64,000 bases of DNA. Source: Pseudomonas entomophila. Lineage in GTDB: Bacteria > Pseudomonadota > Gammaproteobacteria > Pseudomonadales > Pseudomonadaceae. Location of the stretch: NCBI RefSeq assembly GCF_029193575.1, contig NZ_JARGCS010000044.1:62001-126000 (forward strand), read 5' to 3'. The notes under the pieces are model-generated. The model was given only the letters and a program-made list of their open reading frames with translations. It had not been told where the DNA came from and did not search any database. A program made the position numbers and the translations under genes. Shown here piece after piece: positions 22,586 to 31,885 of this stretch (position 1 is its first letter; the number at the start of each line of letters is the position of its first letter).

Positions 22586-25111
22586 ATGCCTAGAACGACG
22601 ATCTGCCCATTCCCACGCCGCAAACACCTCACGCGCCTGCTGCTTGGCGGCGCGATCGTGCTGCATGCCGGGCTACTGGCCCCGCTGTGGTCGGCGCACG
22701 CCCAAGCCCAGGCCGAGCAGGCCAGCCGCGTCTACGACATCGCCCCAGGGCCATTGGTCACCACCCTGAATCGCTTCGCCCGCGAGTCCGGGGTGCTGCT
22801 GTCGTTCGACGCGGCGCTGACCCAGGGCCGGCAAAGCGGGGGGCTGCGAGGCCGCTTCAGCCTCGAACAGGGGTTTGCCCAACTGCTGGCCGGCAGCGGG
22901 CTGCAGGCCGTGCGGGTGGGGAACGACTGGGTGCTGGCGACCCAGGCCGAGGCGGGTTCGGCGCTGCAACTGGGGGCCACCCGCATCACGGGTGAAAGCC
23001 TGGGCCTGACCACCGAGGGCAGCGGCGCCTACACCACCGGCGCAACGGCCGCCGCCACGCGTCTGGACCTGAGCCTGCGCAAAACTCCGCAGTCGGTCAG
23101 CGTGGTGACCCGCCAGCAGATGGACGACCAGAACCTGCAAAGCGTTTCCGATGTCCTCAAGCAAACGCCCGGCATCACGGTCAACCAGGAAAGCTCCGAG
23201 GCCTTCACCTTTTATTCGCGCGGCTTCAAGCTGGAAAACTACCAGTTCGATGGCGTCCCCAGCCTGTCTTCAGACGGTGGCTCGTTGCGCGACAACTACA
23301 GCATCGGCAACAGCCTGATCTACGACCGTGTCGAGGTGCTCAAGGGCGCGACCGGCCTGGTCAACGGCGCCGGTAACCCCTCGGGGGTCATCAACCTGGT
23401 GCGCAAGCGCCCGACCGGCGAGCTGCAAGGCCATATCGGTGCGGGCGCAGGCTCCTGGGACAAATACCAGGCCGACGTCGACCTCGGCGGCCCCTTGACC
23501 GACAGCGGCAGCCTCCGTGGCCGCATGGTCGCGGGCACCCAGTCCCAGCACAGTTATGTCGATTACCTGACCGGCGAACAGAACACCTTCTACGGGGTGC
23601 TGGAAGCCGACCTGAGCGAAAGCACCCTGTTCACGGTCGGCTACGACGTGCAGAAAAACTATGACAACGGCAGCACCACCGGTGCCTTGCCTGCGTTCTT
23701 CCTCGATGGCCGCACGGTCAGGTTCGACCGTCACAGCAACGCCGCCGACCGTTGGACCTGGCGCAACCAGGAAACCCAGCGGGCCTTCGTGGAGCTGGCG
23801 CACAGCTTCGACAACGAGTGGTTGATCAAGGGCGTCGTCAGCAGCCGAGACTATCGCTCGCGCGAGCTGATCTCGGGGATCAGCAGCGAGGCCATACAGG
23901 CCGACGGCAGCATTTCCCATGGTTTCATCGGTGGCAACATCGACCCCGACAGCGGTGACGTGAACACCCTCGGCACCGCGAGCAAGTTCAACACCACCAG
24001 CAAGGAAAAGGGCCTGGACCTGTATGCCCGCGGCCCATTCTCGCTGGGGGGGCGCACGCACGAGGCGGTGTTCGGCTACAGCATCGCCCACACCGAATCC
24101 ACCTCCAAGCGTGACGACGGCATCACCAATGGGGTGATCGACGATGTGTTCCAGTGGGACGGTTACGGCGATACCCCGAGGGATTTCGAATGGTGGTCGA
24201 CCTTCGATATCGAAGCCCGGCAGAAGGTTGGCTTCGCGGCCACCATCCTCAAGCCGACGGACGCGCTGGCGGTGATCCTGGGGGCACGGGTCGTCGACTA
24301 CAAATGGGGCATCGATACGATCAACGCCATTGGTCGGCGCCTGCCGGCGAGCGCCACCAACTCCAGCGAAATCGTGCCTTATGCCGGCGTCACCTACGAC
24401 CTGGACGCCTACCACACGGTCTATGCCAGCTACACCGATATTTTCAAACCGCAGGCCTACAACCTCGGCCCGGACGGCAAGCCCGTCGACCCGCTGACTG
24501 GCGAAAGCTATGAGGTCGGCATCAAGGGCGCCTACTTCGACAACCGGCTGAATGCCAGCCTGGCGCTGTTCGAGCTCAAGCAGGACAACTTCGCCGTGCT
24601 CACCGGTGGTGCCACGCCGAGTGGTGGCAGCGCCTATCGAGCGGAGCAGGGCGTCACCACCCGTGGCGTCGAGCTGGAAGTGAACGGCGAACTGATGAAA
24701 GACCTGCAAGTGATGGCGGGCTACACCTTCGCCGAGTCGCACAATGCGGACGGCCGGCGGGTGGCGACCAACCAGCCGCAGCACCTGCTCAAGCTGGCGA
24801 CCAACTACCGCTTGCCGGGCGATTGGCACAAGTTCACCGTGGGCGGCAATGCCTACTGGCAGAGTTCGACCTTCTTCAGGCCAAGCGACGAGGACTGGTA
24901 CCCGGTCGACGACCCGTCGGCCAAGTTCGAGCAGAAGTCCTACCTGCTGGTGGGGCTGGTCGGCGGGTATGATTTCACTCGCCAGTTGAAGGCGACGGTC
25001 AACGTCAACAACCTGTTCGACAAGCACTACTACAGTGGTATCGGCAACTACGGCACGGTCTACTGGGGCGCGCCGCGTAACGTGATGTTCAATGTGAAGT
25101 ACAGCTTCTAG
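22586..25111 (+). CDS. TonB-dependent siderophore receptor with signalling domain (FpvA/FecA type)
   Basis: ATG 22586 has a GAAGGAG ribosome site. The 841-residue protein has a long signal peptide (about 1-45), an STN signalling domain (about 52-112, ALTQGRQSGGLRGRFSLEQG), a plug (about 165-275, KTPQSVSVVTRQQMDDQNL, RVEVLKGATGLVNGAGNPSG) and a 22-strand barrel ending in Phe (NVMFNVKYSF). It imports a ferric siderophore through the outer membrane and signals to the FecR-like protein. Siderophore identity cannot be read; hydroxamate or pyoverdine-type ligands are common for this subgroup. No siderophore synthesis genes are nearby, so the ligand is probably made by other bacteria or elsewhere. 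Confidence 0.93.
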   Translation: MPRTTICPFPRRKHLTRLLLGGAIVLHAGLLAPLWSAHAQAQAEQASRVYDIAPGPLVTTLNRFARESGVLLSFDAALTQGRQSGGLRGRFSLEQGFAQLLAGSGLQAVRVGNDWVLATQAEAGSALQLGATRITGESLGLTTEGSGAYTTGATAAATRLDLSLRKTPQSVSVVTRQQMDDQNLQSVSDVLKQTPGITVNQESSEAFTFYSRGFKLENYQFDGVPSLSSDGGSLRDNYSIGNSLIYDRVEVLKGATGLVNGAGNPSGVINLVRKRPTGELQGHIGAGAGSWDKYQADVDLGGPLTDSGSLRGRMVAGTQSQHSYVDYLTGEQNTFYGVLEADLSESTLFTVGYDVQKNYDNGSTTGALPAFFLDGRTVRFDRHSNAADRWTWRNQETQRAFVELAHSFDNEWLIKGVVSSRDYRSRELISGISSEAIQADGSISHGFIGGNIDPDSGDVNTLGTASKFNTTSKEKGLDLYARGPFSLGGRTHEAVFGYSIAHTESTSKRDDGITNGVIDDVFQWDGYGDTPRDFEWWSTFDIEARQKVGFAATILKPTDALAVILGARVVDYKWGIDTINAIGRRLPASATNSSEIVPYAGVTYDLDAYHTVYASYTDIFKPQAYNLGPDGKPVDPLTGESYEVGIKGAYFDNRLNASLALFELKQDNFAVLTGGATPSGGSAYRAEQGVTTRGVELEVNGELMKDLQVMAGYTFAESHNADGRRVATNQPQHLLKLATNYRLPGDWHKFTVGGNAYWQSSTFFRPSDEDWYPVDDPSAKFEQKSYLLVGLVGGYDFTRQLKATVNVNNLFDKHYYSGIGNYGTVYWGAPRNVMFNVKYSF

Positions 25112-25137
25112 GCGGTTGCCTGGCTATCGTCGATGGC

Positions 25138-25220
25138 CTCATCGCGAGGCAAGCCCGTTCCAACAGGTACAGCGTCGTTTTCGAATGCGGCGTGTTACCT
25201 GTGGGAGCGGGCTCGCTCCG
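25138..25220. repeat. REP pair after the receptor gene
   Basis: CATCGCGAGGCAAGCCCGTTC and, in the other direction, CTGTGGGAGCGGGCTCG form two REP half-units between the convergent receptor and the HrpF-like gene. They occupy most of the 192-bp gap and may end both transcripts. Confidence 0.6.
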
Positions 25221-25303
25221 GTTCTACACCCGCGATGGCGCTGGATCAGTCAGCGCATCATCCTAATGACGGGGAGGTCATCGCGGGCCTCTGGAGACCG
25301 TGC

Positions 25304-28300
25304 TCAGCTGTTCTCCACCGGCTTGTAAGCCCCCCCATAGCCATCCCCGACCATCCAGACGATATTCCCGCTGTCATCGACCCACTCCGACGGCTTCAGC
25401 GAATACTTGTAGTCCTCCGACCGCCGATTGTTCCCATCACCCACGTAGTCCGGGTGATCCTTGCGGTTATCGCTTCGAATGCTCGACCGCGCATCCCACT
25501 CTTCCTTGCGGAAATCGAAGATGCTCCGATCCCCCGGCGCATCGCGCTGCCCCCAGTCCGACAAGTACGTCTGCAACCACACATACGCCTCATCGCCCTT
25601 GGGCTTGAGCAAGCCATCCTGCTTGAAGTCCTGGATCTGGTCCCAGTTCTGCAACGAGATCTTGTGCAGCTTGGCCGACTTGATATCCCCCAGGATCGCA
25701 CCCACGATCGAGAACACCCCGGAGAACAGGAAGCCAACCGGCCCGAGCAATGGCACCAGTCGCCCGGTTGTGCCCAACACCCCGGCCACGCTACCGGCGG
25801 CCCCCACCAGGCTGCTCACACCGCCCGCCACCGACAGCGAACCGGAGGCGATCTTGATCGGGTCTTTCTCGCGCACACCATCACGAATGGTCAGGCCACC
25901 GGTGACCACGCTGATCACCCCACCCACCACATCCGCGCCGGCGCCAATCACCTTGATCGCGCTACCGGCGAAACGCGCCACCTTGCCGGCCCCCATCACT
26001 CCGCCACGCTTATCGATCCCGCTCTCGATACCTTCGTGCAGCTTGGTCATCGAGGCCTCGTCGAATGGCTGGCCGTTGAGCGCCTTGCTCACGTCCTTAC
26101 CGTCGGCCATGGCGTCGTCGATGATGTTGTAGTACTGGTTATGCACGTCCTGCAGTGAGCGTGGCACGCTGTCCGGCGCGGTGGCAGGCTTGCTCCAGAT
26201 CAACGGCACCGAGCGGTCCAGGCCCATCAGCTTGTAGGCATTGGTGCCGAACGCTTTGTCGAAGACCTTGGTGCCGAGGGTGGCGAAGTGCGAGCCGGTG
26301 CTGAGGAAACCGATGAAGTCGTTGGCGATGCCTACCCGTTCGCGTGGGGTGTCGGCGAGGCTGCCGCCCTTGCCGACCAGCTGGTAGATCGCCCGGCCCA
26401 GGGAGATCGCGCCGCCCATCGAACCGAGCACGCCGTTGTCGCTGAGGAAGGCCACCGCCCTGGTGAAGAGGCCACGGTTTTCGGCGCTCAGGTGCGGCAT
26501 CAGCTCGGTGCTGAGGGCTTTGTTGATGTCATCGAGGGTGATGGTGCCGTTCTTCTGCCAGGCGTCGCCCAGCGACGCCATCACCTTGCCGAAGTCGGTG
26601 GCGGCGTCCTTGTCTTTGACCAGCATCTCCACGAACTTCTCGTAGGTCGCCAGCGAGCGCCGCGGGATACCGTCCCCGCTGGCCTTGAGCGCCTGGAGAA
26701 TCAGCAGCGCCTGGTCGGTGGTGGCCAGGGCGGTGTTGTCGTCGGAGATCTTGCTGGGGTCGGCGATGAGCTTGTCCACCTCCATGGTGTAGCCGTCGAT
26801 CTGCAGGTTCTGCAGGAACTCGTCGGCCTTGGCCGGGTCGATGTCGGCCAGGCTGGCGTAGGCGCTCTGGATTTCGCGGGTGGCCAGCTCCGTCTGGCCG
26901 CTGGCCTGGAGGTCGTTGATGTACTTGACGAAGGCATCGGAGGAGGTGCTGTCGAGCAGTTTCTGGCGGGTTTCGTCGACCTTCGCCGAGCCACCCTCGA
27001 CCTTGGCCAGGGCGCCGTCGTGCTTGGCCTTGAGGTCGTTGACGATGGTTTCGTTGCCGAGCAGTTCGCCGATCTGCGCGTCGATGTTCTTGACGTCGAA
27101 GATCTCGTCGCGCACATCGCGCGAGGTGACGGTGACCGGGTCGGTGGCGCTGCCGTGGTTGCCGAAGCCATGCTCGGGGATGATCTGCATGCCGTGCTCG
27201 GACATGCTCTTGGCTTCCAGCGCGCGGACGAACTTGGCGCGGGGGTCGTCCTTGGCGATGCTGCCGTCCTTGATGCCGGCACGGTACTCGTCGACCAGGT
27301 CTCTCACCGCCAGGTCGCGCACCGACAGGGGCTGGCCGTTCTCGTCCTTCTCGGTGGTCGGCAGTTCGTCCACCGTCACCTCCTTGAGCGGCGGCAGGCC
27401 GTGGTCGGCGCGCAGCTTGTCGACGTCGGTGATCTGCTCGGCGATGGTGGTGCGGTAGGAGGAGATCTGGTCGAACATCTGCGGGTTGTCGAACTGCGAG
27501 ACGATGATCTTCTGTTCCTCGCCACCGGGCTTGCGCTGGGTGAAGGCGATCAGGCCGGGGCCATAATCGCCGACGCCGCCGACGCTCATGATGTCCTCGG
27601 TGGACGGCAGGTAGTCGTCGGGGCCGGCCTTGCTGTAGCCGTCGGCCTTGGCCTTCTCGATGCCGGCGAGGGTCTGGCCCTTGGCGGTGTATTCGAGGAA
27701 GGCCTCGGGGGCGATGTCCTTGGACACCACCACGAGCTTGCCGTCGTTCTGGGTGACCACCACGATGCCGTCGGTGGGGCTGTCGATCTTGCTGATGTCG
27801 CCCATGCCCAGGGTGCCTTCGGTGCGGCTTTGCAGGTGCTGGTCGGGCAGCTTGTGGGCGTTCTTGATGTAGTCGAAGGCGGGGGTGCCCTGGGTGCTGT
27901 CCAAGGCGTGCAAGAAGCTGTACAGCTGGCTGCCGCGGTTCTCCGGAGCAGGCTGGTTGGCGGCGGCGGAGGGCACGCTGTCGAGCGCGTCGTAGCCACG
28001 GTCGTGGGCGGCGGCGTCGTCGCGGCTGATCATGTACTTGTGGCCGTCGTGCTCGAAGAGGATCACCCCGGTGTCCTTGTCTTCGGACACCACCTTGAGC
28101 TTGTCGACGTCCAGCCCGCCGGGCAGGCCGGTGACCTGTTCGTAGCCCTGGGCCTTGCCGTCGGCGAGGGCCTCCTTGGTCTTGCCGGCGCCTCTGTAGG
28201 CCTCGAACGCCTCGGGGGTGATGCCCTTGGCGATGATCACTTCCTTGCCGCTGGTGAGCGTGACCTTGAGCACGCCGTCGGCGGGCTGTTCGACCTTGTC

Positions 28301-28870
28301 GATGTTCTCCAGCAGGAACTGCCCGTCGTCCTTGCGCAGCAGTTCCTGGTCGGGGTTGGCCAGGCTGTCCTTGATCACGTCGTAGGCGGGGGTGCCCTGG
28401 GTTTCGGCGAGGCTGTCGAGCAGGTTGTAGAGCTGCGTGCCGTGGTCCGGGCCAACGGGGTCGCGGGTTGGCACGGCGTGGCCGAAGCGCAGGTTCTCGA
28501 ACGTTTCGAAGCCGGGTTGGGCGTCTTGGGCGGCCTTTTCGCTGATCTGGTACTTGTTGCCGGCGTGCTCGAAGTAGATCACTCCGGCTTCGCTGTCCTT
28601 GGCCACCACCTTGAGGGTGTCGATGTCGAGCTTCTCGGGCAGCTCGGTGATGTCCTTGTAGCTGTCGGCGTCAGCGGGTTTTTGCGTATCGGCCTTGGGC
28701 GCGGCGTGGGTGCTGGCCAGCACCTTGGGCTTGAGCGTCTTTTCGCCGTCCGCCGGTTGTGGGACGCCTGCCGCCAGGCGGGCCTGGTTCAGCACTTTCT
28801 CGAAGAAGCCGCTGGCGGGGGTGTCCGATTTGCCACTGGGGGCAGGTTTCGCTTCGGGTGGGGTGATCAT
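25304..28870 (-). CDS. Large HrpF/NolX/HrpK-like protein, candidate T3S translocator
   Basis: The 1188-residue protein has no signal peptide and begins with a Ser/Thr/Pro-rich, polar stretch (about 1-70) as in T3S substrates. Two tandem copies of a 170-residue unit follow (about 75-246 and 247-413; LDIDTLKVVAKDSEAGVIYFEH against LDVDKLKVVSEDKDTGVILFEH). A helical middle and two hydrophobic Gly-rich C-terminal regions (about 964-997 and 1004-1065) precede a polar tail. HrpF of Xanthomonas also has two N-terminal repeats and C-terminal hydrophobic segments. It is much longer than HrpF (about 800). ATG 28870 is used; TTG 28900 is possible, and neither has a clear ribosome site. Confidence 0.62.
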   Translation of the reverse strand: MITPPEAKPAPSGKSDTPASGFFEKVLNQARLAAGVPQPADGEKTLKPKVLASTHAAPKADTQKPADADSYKDITELPEKLDIDTLKVVAKDSEAGVIYFEHAGNKYQISEKAAQDAQPGFETFENLRFGHAVPTRDPVGPDHGTQLYNLLDSLAETQGTPAYDVIKDSLANPDQELLRKDDGQFLLENIDKVEQPADGVLKVTLTSGKEVIIAKGITPEAFEAYRGAGKTKEALADGKAQGYEQVTGLPGGLDVDKLKVVSEDKDTGVILFEHDGHKYMISRDDAAAHDRGYDALDSVPSAAANQPAPENRGSQLYSFLHALDSTQGTPAFDYIKNAHKLPDQHLQSRTEGTLGMGDISKIDSPTDGIVVVTQNDGKLVVVSKDIAPEAFLEYTAKGQTLAGIEKAKADGYSKAGPDDYLPSTEDIMSVGGVGDYGPGLIAFTQRKPGGEEQKIIVSQFDNPQMFDQISSYRTTIAEQITDVDKLRADHGLPPLKEVTVDELPTTEKDENGQPLSVRDLAVRDLVDEYRAGIKDGSIAKDDPRAKFVRALEAKSMSEHGMQIIPEHGFGNHGSATDPVTVTSRDVRDEIFDVKNIDAQIGELLGNETIVNDLKAKHDGALAKVEGGSAKVDETRQKLLDSTSSDAFVKYINDLQASGQTELATREIQSAYASLADIDPAKADEFLQNLQIDGYTMEVDKLIADPSKISDDNTALATTDQALLILQALKASGDGIPRRSLATYEKFVEMLVKDKDAATDFGKVMASLGDAWQKNGTITLDDINKALSTELMPHLSAENRGLFTRAVAFLSDNGVLGSMGGAISLGRAIYQLVGKGGSLADTPRERVGIANDFIGFLSTGSHFATLGTKVFDKAFGTNAYKLMGLDRSVPLIWSKPATAPDSVPRSLQDVHNQYYNIIDDAMADGKDVSKALNGQPFDEASMTKLHEGIESGIDKRGGVMGAGKVARFAGSAIKVIGAGADVVGGVISVVTGGLTIRDGVREKDPIKIASGSLSVAGGVSSLVGAAGSVAGVLGTTGRLVPLLGPVGFLFSGVFSIVGAILGDIKSAKLHKISLQNWDQIQDFKQDGLLKPKGDEAYVWLQTYLSDWGQRDAPGDRSIFDFRKEEWDARSSIRSDNRKDHPDYVGDGNNRRSEDYKYSLKPSEWVDDSGNIVWMVGDGYGGAYKPVENS

Positions 28871-29035
28871 CGCACGGTCCGTGTTGGGGGACGGCGGCAA
28901 GACGCAGACCGACGGCGCGGCAGGCCGCGTCGCCCGACAGGCACGCTGCGCGGCCGCTATCGAGGTTCATGGAACCTCGATCGTAGGCGACCTTACCCGG
29001 TGAACCGCGAAACCTTGGCAAGTTTCAACAAGGTT

Positions 29036-31885
29036 TCACGTGTGTGAAGCTTGTGTGTTGTTGATCAGCCGTTCCTGGCGGCGCTGGTCCCAGGGTTGGC
29101 TGCTGCGCTTGAGCAGCTCTGGCACGGGCTCGTTGGCCAGTTGCGAAAGGTTGGCGGCGATGCGCCCGGCCCAGAACCGCGCGCCCTGGGCATTGGCCTC
29201 GTTCATCGCCAGGTTGAGCAGGGCCATGGCCTGGTCGCGTTGCGCGGGCTTGTCGGGGCGAATCAGCAACTGGGCCTTGATGCGCAGCAACTCGGGGCGG
29301 AACCAGTGTTCTTCGCGGGCCTCGGTGATGGCCAGGGTCTGCTCGATGATCTCCACTGCCAGTTGATCCAGGCCCAGCATGGCCAGGCCCTGCGCGTATT
29401 CGCTGCGCACCAGGCTGTACAGCGGGCTGTCGCCGATGGCGTGCAACTGGTCGAGGGCCTCGCCAAGGCCGCGCACGCCTTCCGCGGCGGCGCCTTGGCG
29501 AATCAGCAGAATGTGCTCGAAGCAGCGCACGAACAGGCGCCATACCGGCAGGTCCTGCTCGCCGAGGCTGTCTTTGAGGCGGGTGAGGAATTCGCGGCTG
29601 CGCTTTTCATGGCCGACCAGCAGGGTGATCGGGATGGCGCTCAGGCTCAGGCTGTACCACAGGCTGGCCGGGTGGTGCAGGGCCATGGCGGCGTCGACGT
29701 TGGCTTCGAGGGTGAGCAGCGCCTGGCCGACCTGGCCTTGCAGTAGCTGGATCTGCGCCTTCAGCGAACGGGCGGCGATGCCTTGGTCGAAGTGGCTGTC
29801 GATCACGTGGGCCGGCGGCATCAGCGGGAAGCTCAGGGCTTCGCTGATGGCCTGGCGCGCGCCTTCCAGCTTGGCCATGTGGAACAGCGGCGTGGCGCGC
29901 ATGCGCCGGCCCAGCAGGCGCCGTTCGAGGCGGTTGGTGCGTTCGCTGAGGTGCACGTAGCGGTCGGCCAGCGCCAGCGCCTGGGGGTGCTGGTTGCAGC
30001 AGCAGTGGTCGTGCCACAGGCCCCACAGGCCGCGCAGTTCGTGTTCGCTGTCGCCGAGCGCCTGGGCGTCGTCGATGACCTGCTGCCAGGCCTGGCGGAT
30101 GGCTGGCCCGGCGCCGTGGGTCAGGGCCATGACGCTGGCCGCGATGGTGTTCAGCAGCATGCGCTGGCGGGTGCTGACGGCGGCGAAGTGCAGGCCGCTG
30201 TCGACCCAGCGGTGGCATTCGTCGATCAGCGACAGGCGCAGCCACAACGGTACGCTGGCCAGCACCAGGTCGACGCCGAGGGTCGGGTCGCCCTGGTCAC
30301 CGAAGCACCAGCTCAAGGCGCTGCGCACGCAGTCGATGGCCGGGCCGTGGAGGGCCAGCCAGGCGTCGGTGCCCATGCGTTCGAGGTCTTGCGTGGCGCG
30401 GTGCTGCTCGCTCAGCGTGTAGGCAGCGTGGCGCTGGGCGGTGGCGCGGGTTTCCTGGTGCTGGTCGAGCTTGTGCGCGGCGTACAGGCGCACGGTATGC
30501 GGCAAGCGGTAGCGCTTGACCTGCGCGCCGGTGCTGGCCTCCAGCAGCGATTTGTCGAGCAGGCTTTCCAGCAGCCAGGCGGAGTCCTGGTACTGGCCGG
30601 GGCACACGTCGACCACGGCCTTGGCCGCGGCCAGGGTGAAGGCGCCGCTGAAGATCGACAGCTGGCGCAGCATGGTCTGTTCCTTGGCGCAGAGCAGGGC
30701 GTGGCTGACGTCCAGTGCGGCGTCCAGGGTGCGGTGACGGGGTTGGGCAGTGCGTCGGCCAGTCATCTGCAGACGGAAGCCGCCGTCGAGCAGCTCCACC
30801 AGGTAGGCCAGGCCGAAGGCGCGCACGTGGCAGGCGGCGATCTCGATGGCCAGCGGGTTGCCGTCGAGCTTGCGACAGATGGCCACGGCGGCTGGCACGT
30901 CGGCGTCGCTGAAGGTGAAGTCGCTGTCCAGCATGGCGGCGCGTTGCACCAGCAGTTGCACGGCGGGGCTGGCCTGGGCGTCGGTCGCACTCAGCAGGTG
31001 ATCGTTTGCGCCGACCGGCAAGGGCGCCACGGCGCGGATGAATTCGCCTTCGGCGTGCAGCGGTTCGCGGCTGGTGACCAGCACGTGGCAACCCGGTGCC
31101 TGGCGCAGCAGGGCCTCGACGACGCGGGCGGTGTCTTCCAGGGCGTGGCAGCAGTTGTCGAGCATCAACAGGTGCGGGGCATTGCCCAGGGCTTCGGCCA
31201 GCGTGGGCAGGGCATCGTTGCCCGGCGCCAGGCCCAGGGCCGTGGCGACCTGTTGGGCCACCGGGGCGCTGTCGCTACCGAGGTCGACGAAGGTGCGGCC
31301 CTGGGGGAAGTGCGTGGCCAGGGTATTGGCCAGGGCCAGCGCCAGGCTGGTCTTGCCGATGCCAGGGCTGCCGGTGAGGGTCACCAGGCGGCGTTCGCGC
31401 AGCTCCTCGGCCAGGGTTCGCAAGGCCTGCTCGCGGCCGAGGACGCTGGTGGCCGGGCAGGGCAGGCAGGTCTCGACCTTGGCAGGGGCGATGGCTTGCA
31501 CGCTGGCTTCGCGCACGCTCACGGGGGCGACGAAGCGGTAGCCGCGACCGGGCACGGTGACGATGTGGGTGAAGTCGCCCTCATCGCCCAGCACCCGGCG
31601 CAGGGTGGTCATCTGCGCGCGCAGGTTGCACTCCTCAACGACGACCTTGGGCCACACCAGCGCCAGCAGTTCGTTCTTTTCCAGCAACTCGCCGCTGCGG
31701 CTGGCCAGGGTCACCAGCAGTTGCAGGGCGCGGCTGCCCAGGTGCACCGGCTCGCCATGCTTGAACAGCAGTTGCTGCTGGGGGTAGAGCACGAAGGGGC
31801 CGAAGCAGAGGGCGTTTTCCGGGTCAGGCGTGTCCAGGGCATCCAGGGTGACTATCTTTCCGGGCTGGGTTCTGTTGAGGCGCAT
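29036..31885 (-). CDS. Large transcription regulator: OmpR-type wHTH, P-loop ATPase, TPR-like C-terminus
   Basis: The 949-residue protein has an OmpR/PhoB-type winged-helix DNA-binding domain at the N-terminus (about 27-120, HLGSRALQLLVTLASRSGELL, LRRVLGDEG, TVPGRGYRFV), a STAND/AP-type ATPase (Walker A TGSPGIGKTS at 171-180, LLMLDNCCHALED, VLVTSREPL) and a long helical-repeat region (about 500-930). Such proteins are signal-gated activators whose ATPase holds them inactive until a ligand binds the repeats. It lies 165 bp upstream of the HrpF-like gene on the same strand, so it may control that gene and perhaps the T3S locus, which has no HrpL, HrpRS or TtsI gene in view. Confidence 0.85.
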   Translation of the reverse strand: MRLNRTQPGKIVTLDALDTPDPENALCFGPFVLYPQQQLLFKHGEPVHLGSRALQLLVTLASRSGELLEKNELLALVWPKVVVEECNLRAQMTTLRRVLGDEGDFTHIVTVPGRGYRFVAPVSVREASVQAIAPAKVETCLPCPATSVLGREQALRTLAEELRERRLVTLTGSPGIGKTSLALALANTLATHFPQGRTFVDLGSDSAPVAQQVATALGLAPGNDALPTLAEALGNAPHLLMLDNCCHALEDTARVVEALLRQAPGCHVLVTSREPLHAEGEFIRAVAPLPVGANDHLLSATDAQASPAVQLLVQRAAMLDSDFTFSDADVPAAVAICRKLDGNPLAIEIAACHVRAFGLAYLVELLDGGFRLQMTGRRTAQPRHRTLDAALDVSHALLCAKEQTMLRQLSIFSGAFTLAAAKAVVDVCPGQYQDSAWLLESLLDKSLLEASTGAQVKRYRLPHTVRLYAAHKLDQHQETRATAQRHAAYTLSEQHRATQDLERMGTDAWLALHGPAIDCVRSALSWCFGDQGDPTLGVDLVLASVPLWLRLSLIDECHRWVDSGLHFAAVSTRQRMLLNTIAASVMALTHGAGPAIRQAWQQVIDDAQALGDSEHELRGLWGLWHDHCCCNQHPQALALADRYVHLSERTNRLERRLLGRRMRATPLFHMAKLEGARQAISEALSFPLMPPAHVIDSHFDQGIAARSLKAQIQLLQGQVGQALLTLEANVDAAMALHHPASLWYSLSLSAIPITLLVGHEKRSREFLTRLKDSLGEQDLPVWRLFVRCFEHILLIRQGAAAEGVRGLGEALDQLHAIGDSPLYSLVRSEYAQGLAMLGLDQLAVEIIEQTLAITEAREEHWFRPELLRIKAQLLIRPDKPAQRDQAMALLNLAMNEANAQGARFWAGRIAANLSQLANEPVPELLKRSSQPWDQRRQERLINNTQASHT

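Noticed and set aside
26288..29047. A 919-residue open frame on the plus strand opposite the HrpF-like gene
   Set aside because: It is an antisense shadow of a high-GC gene: composition is Val/Gly/Leu/Asp-repetitive with no family resemblance or ribosome site.
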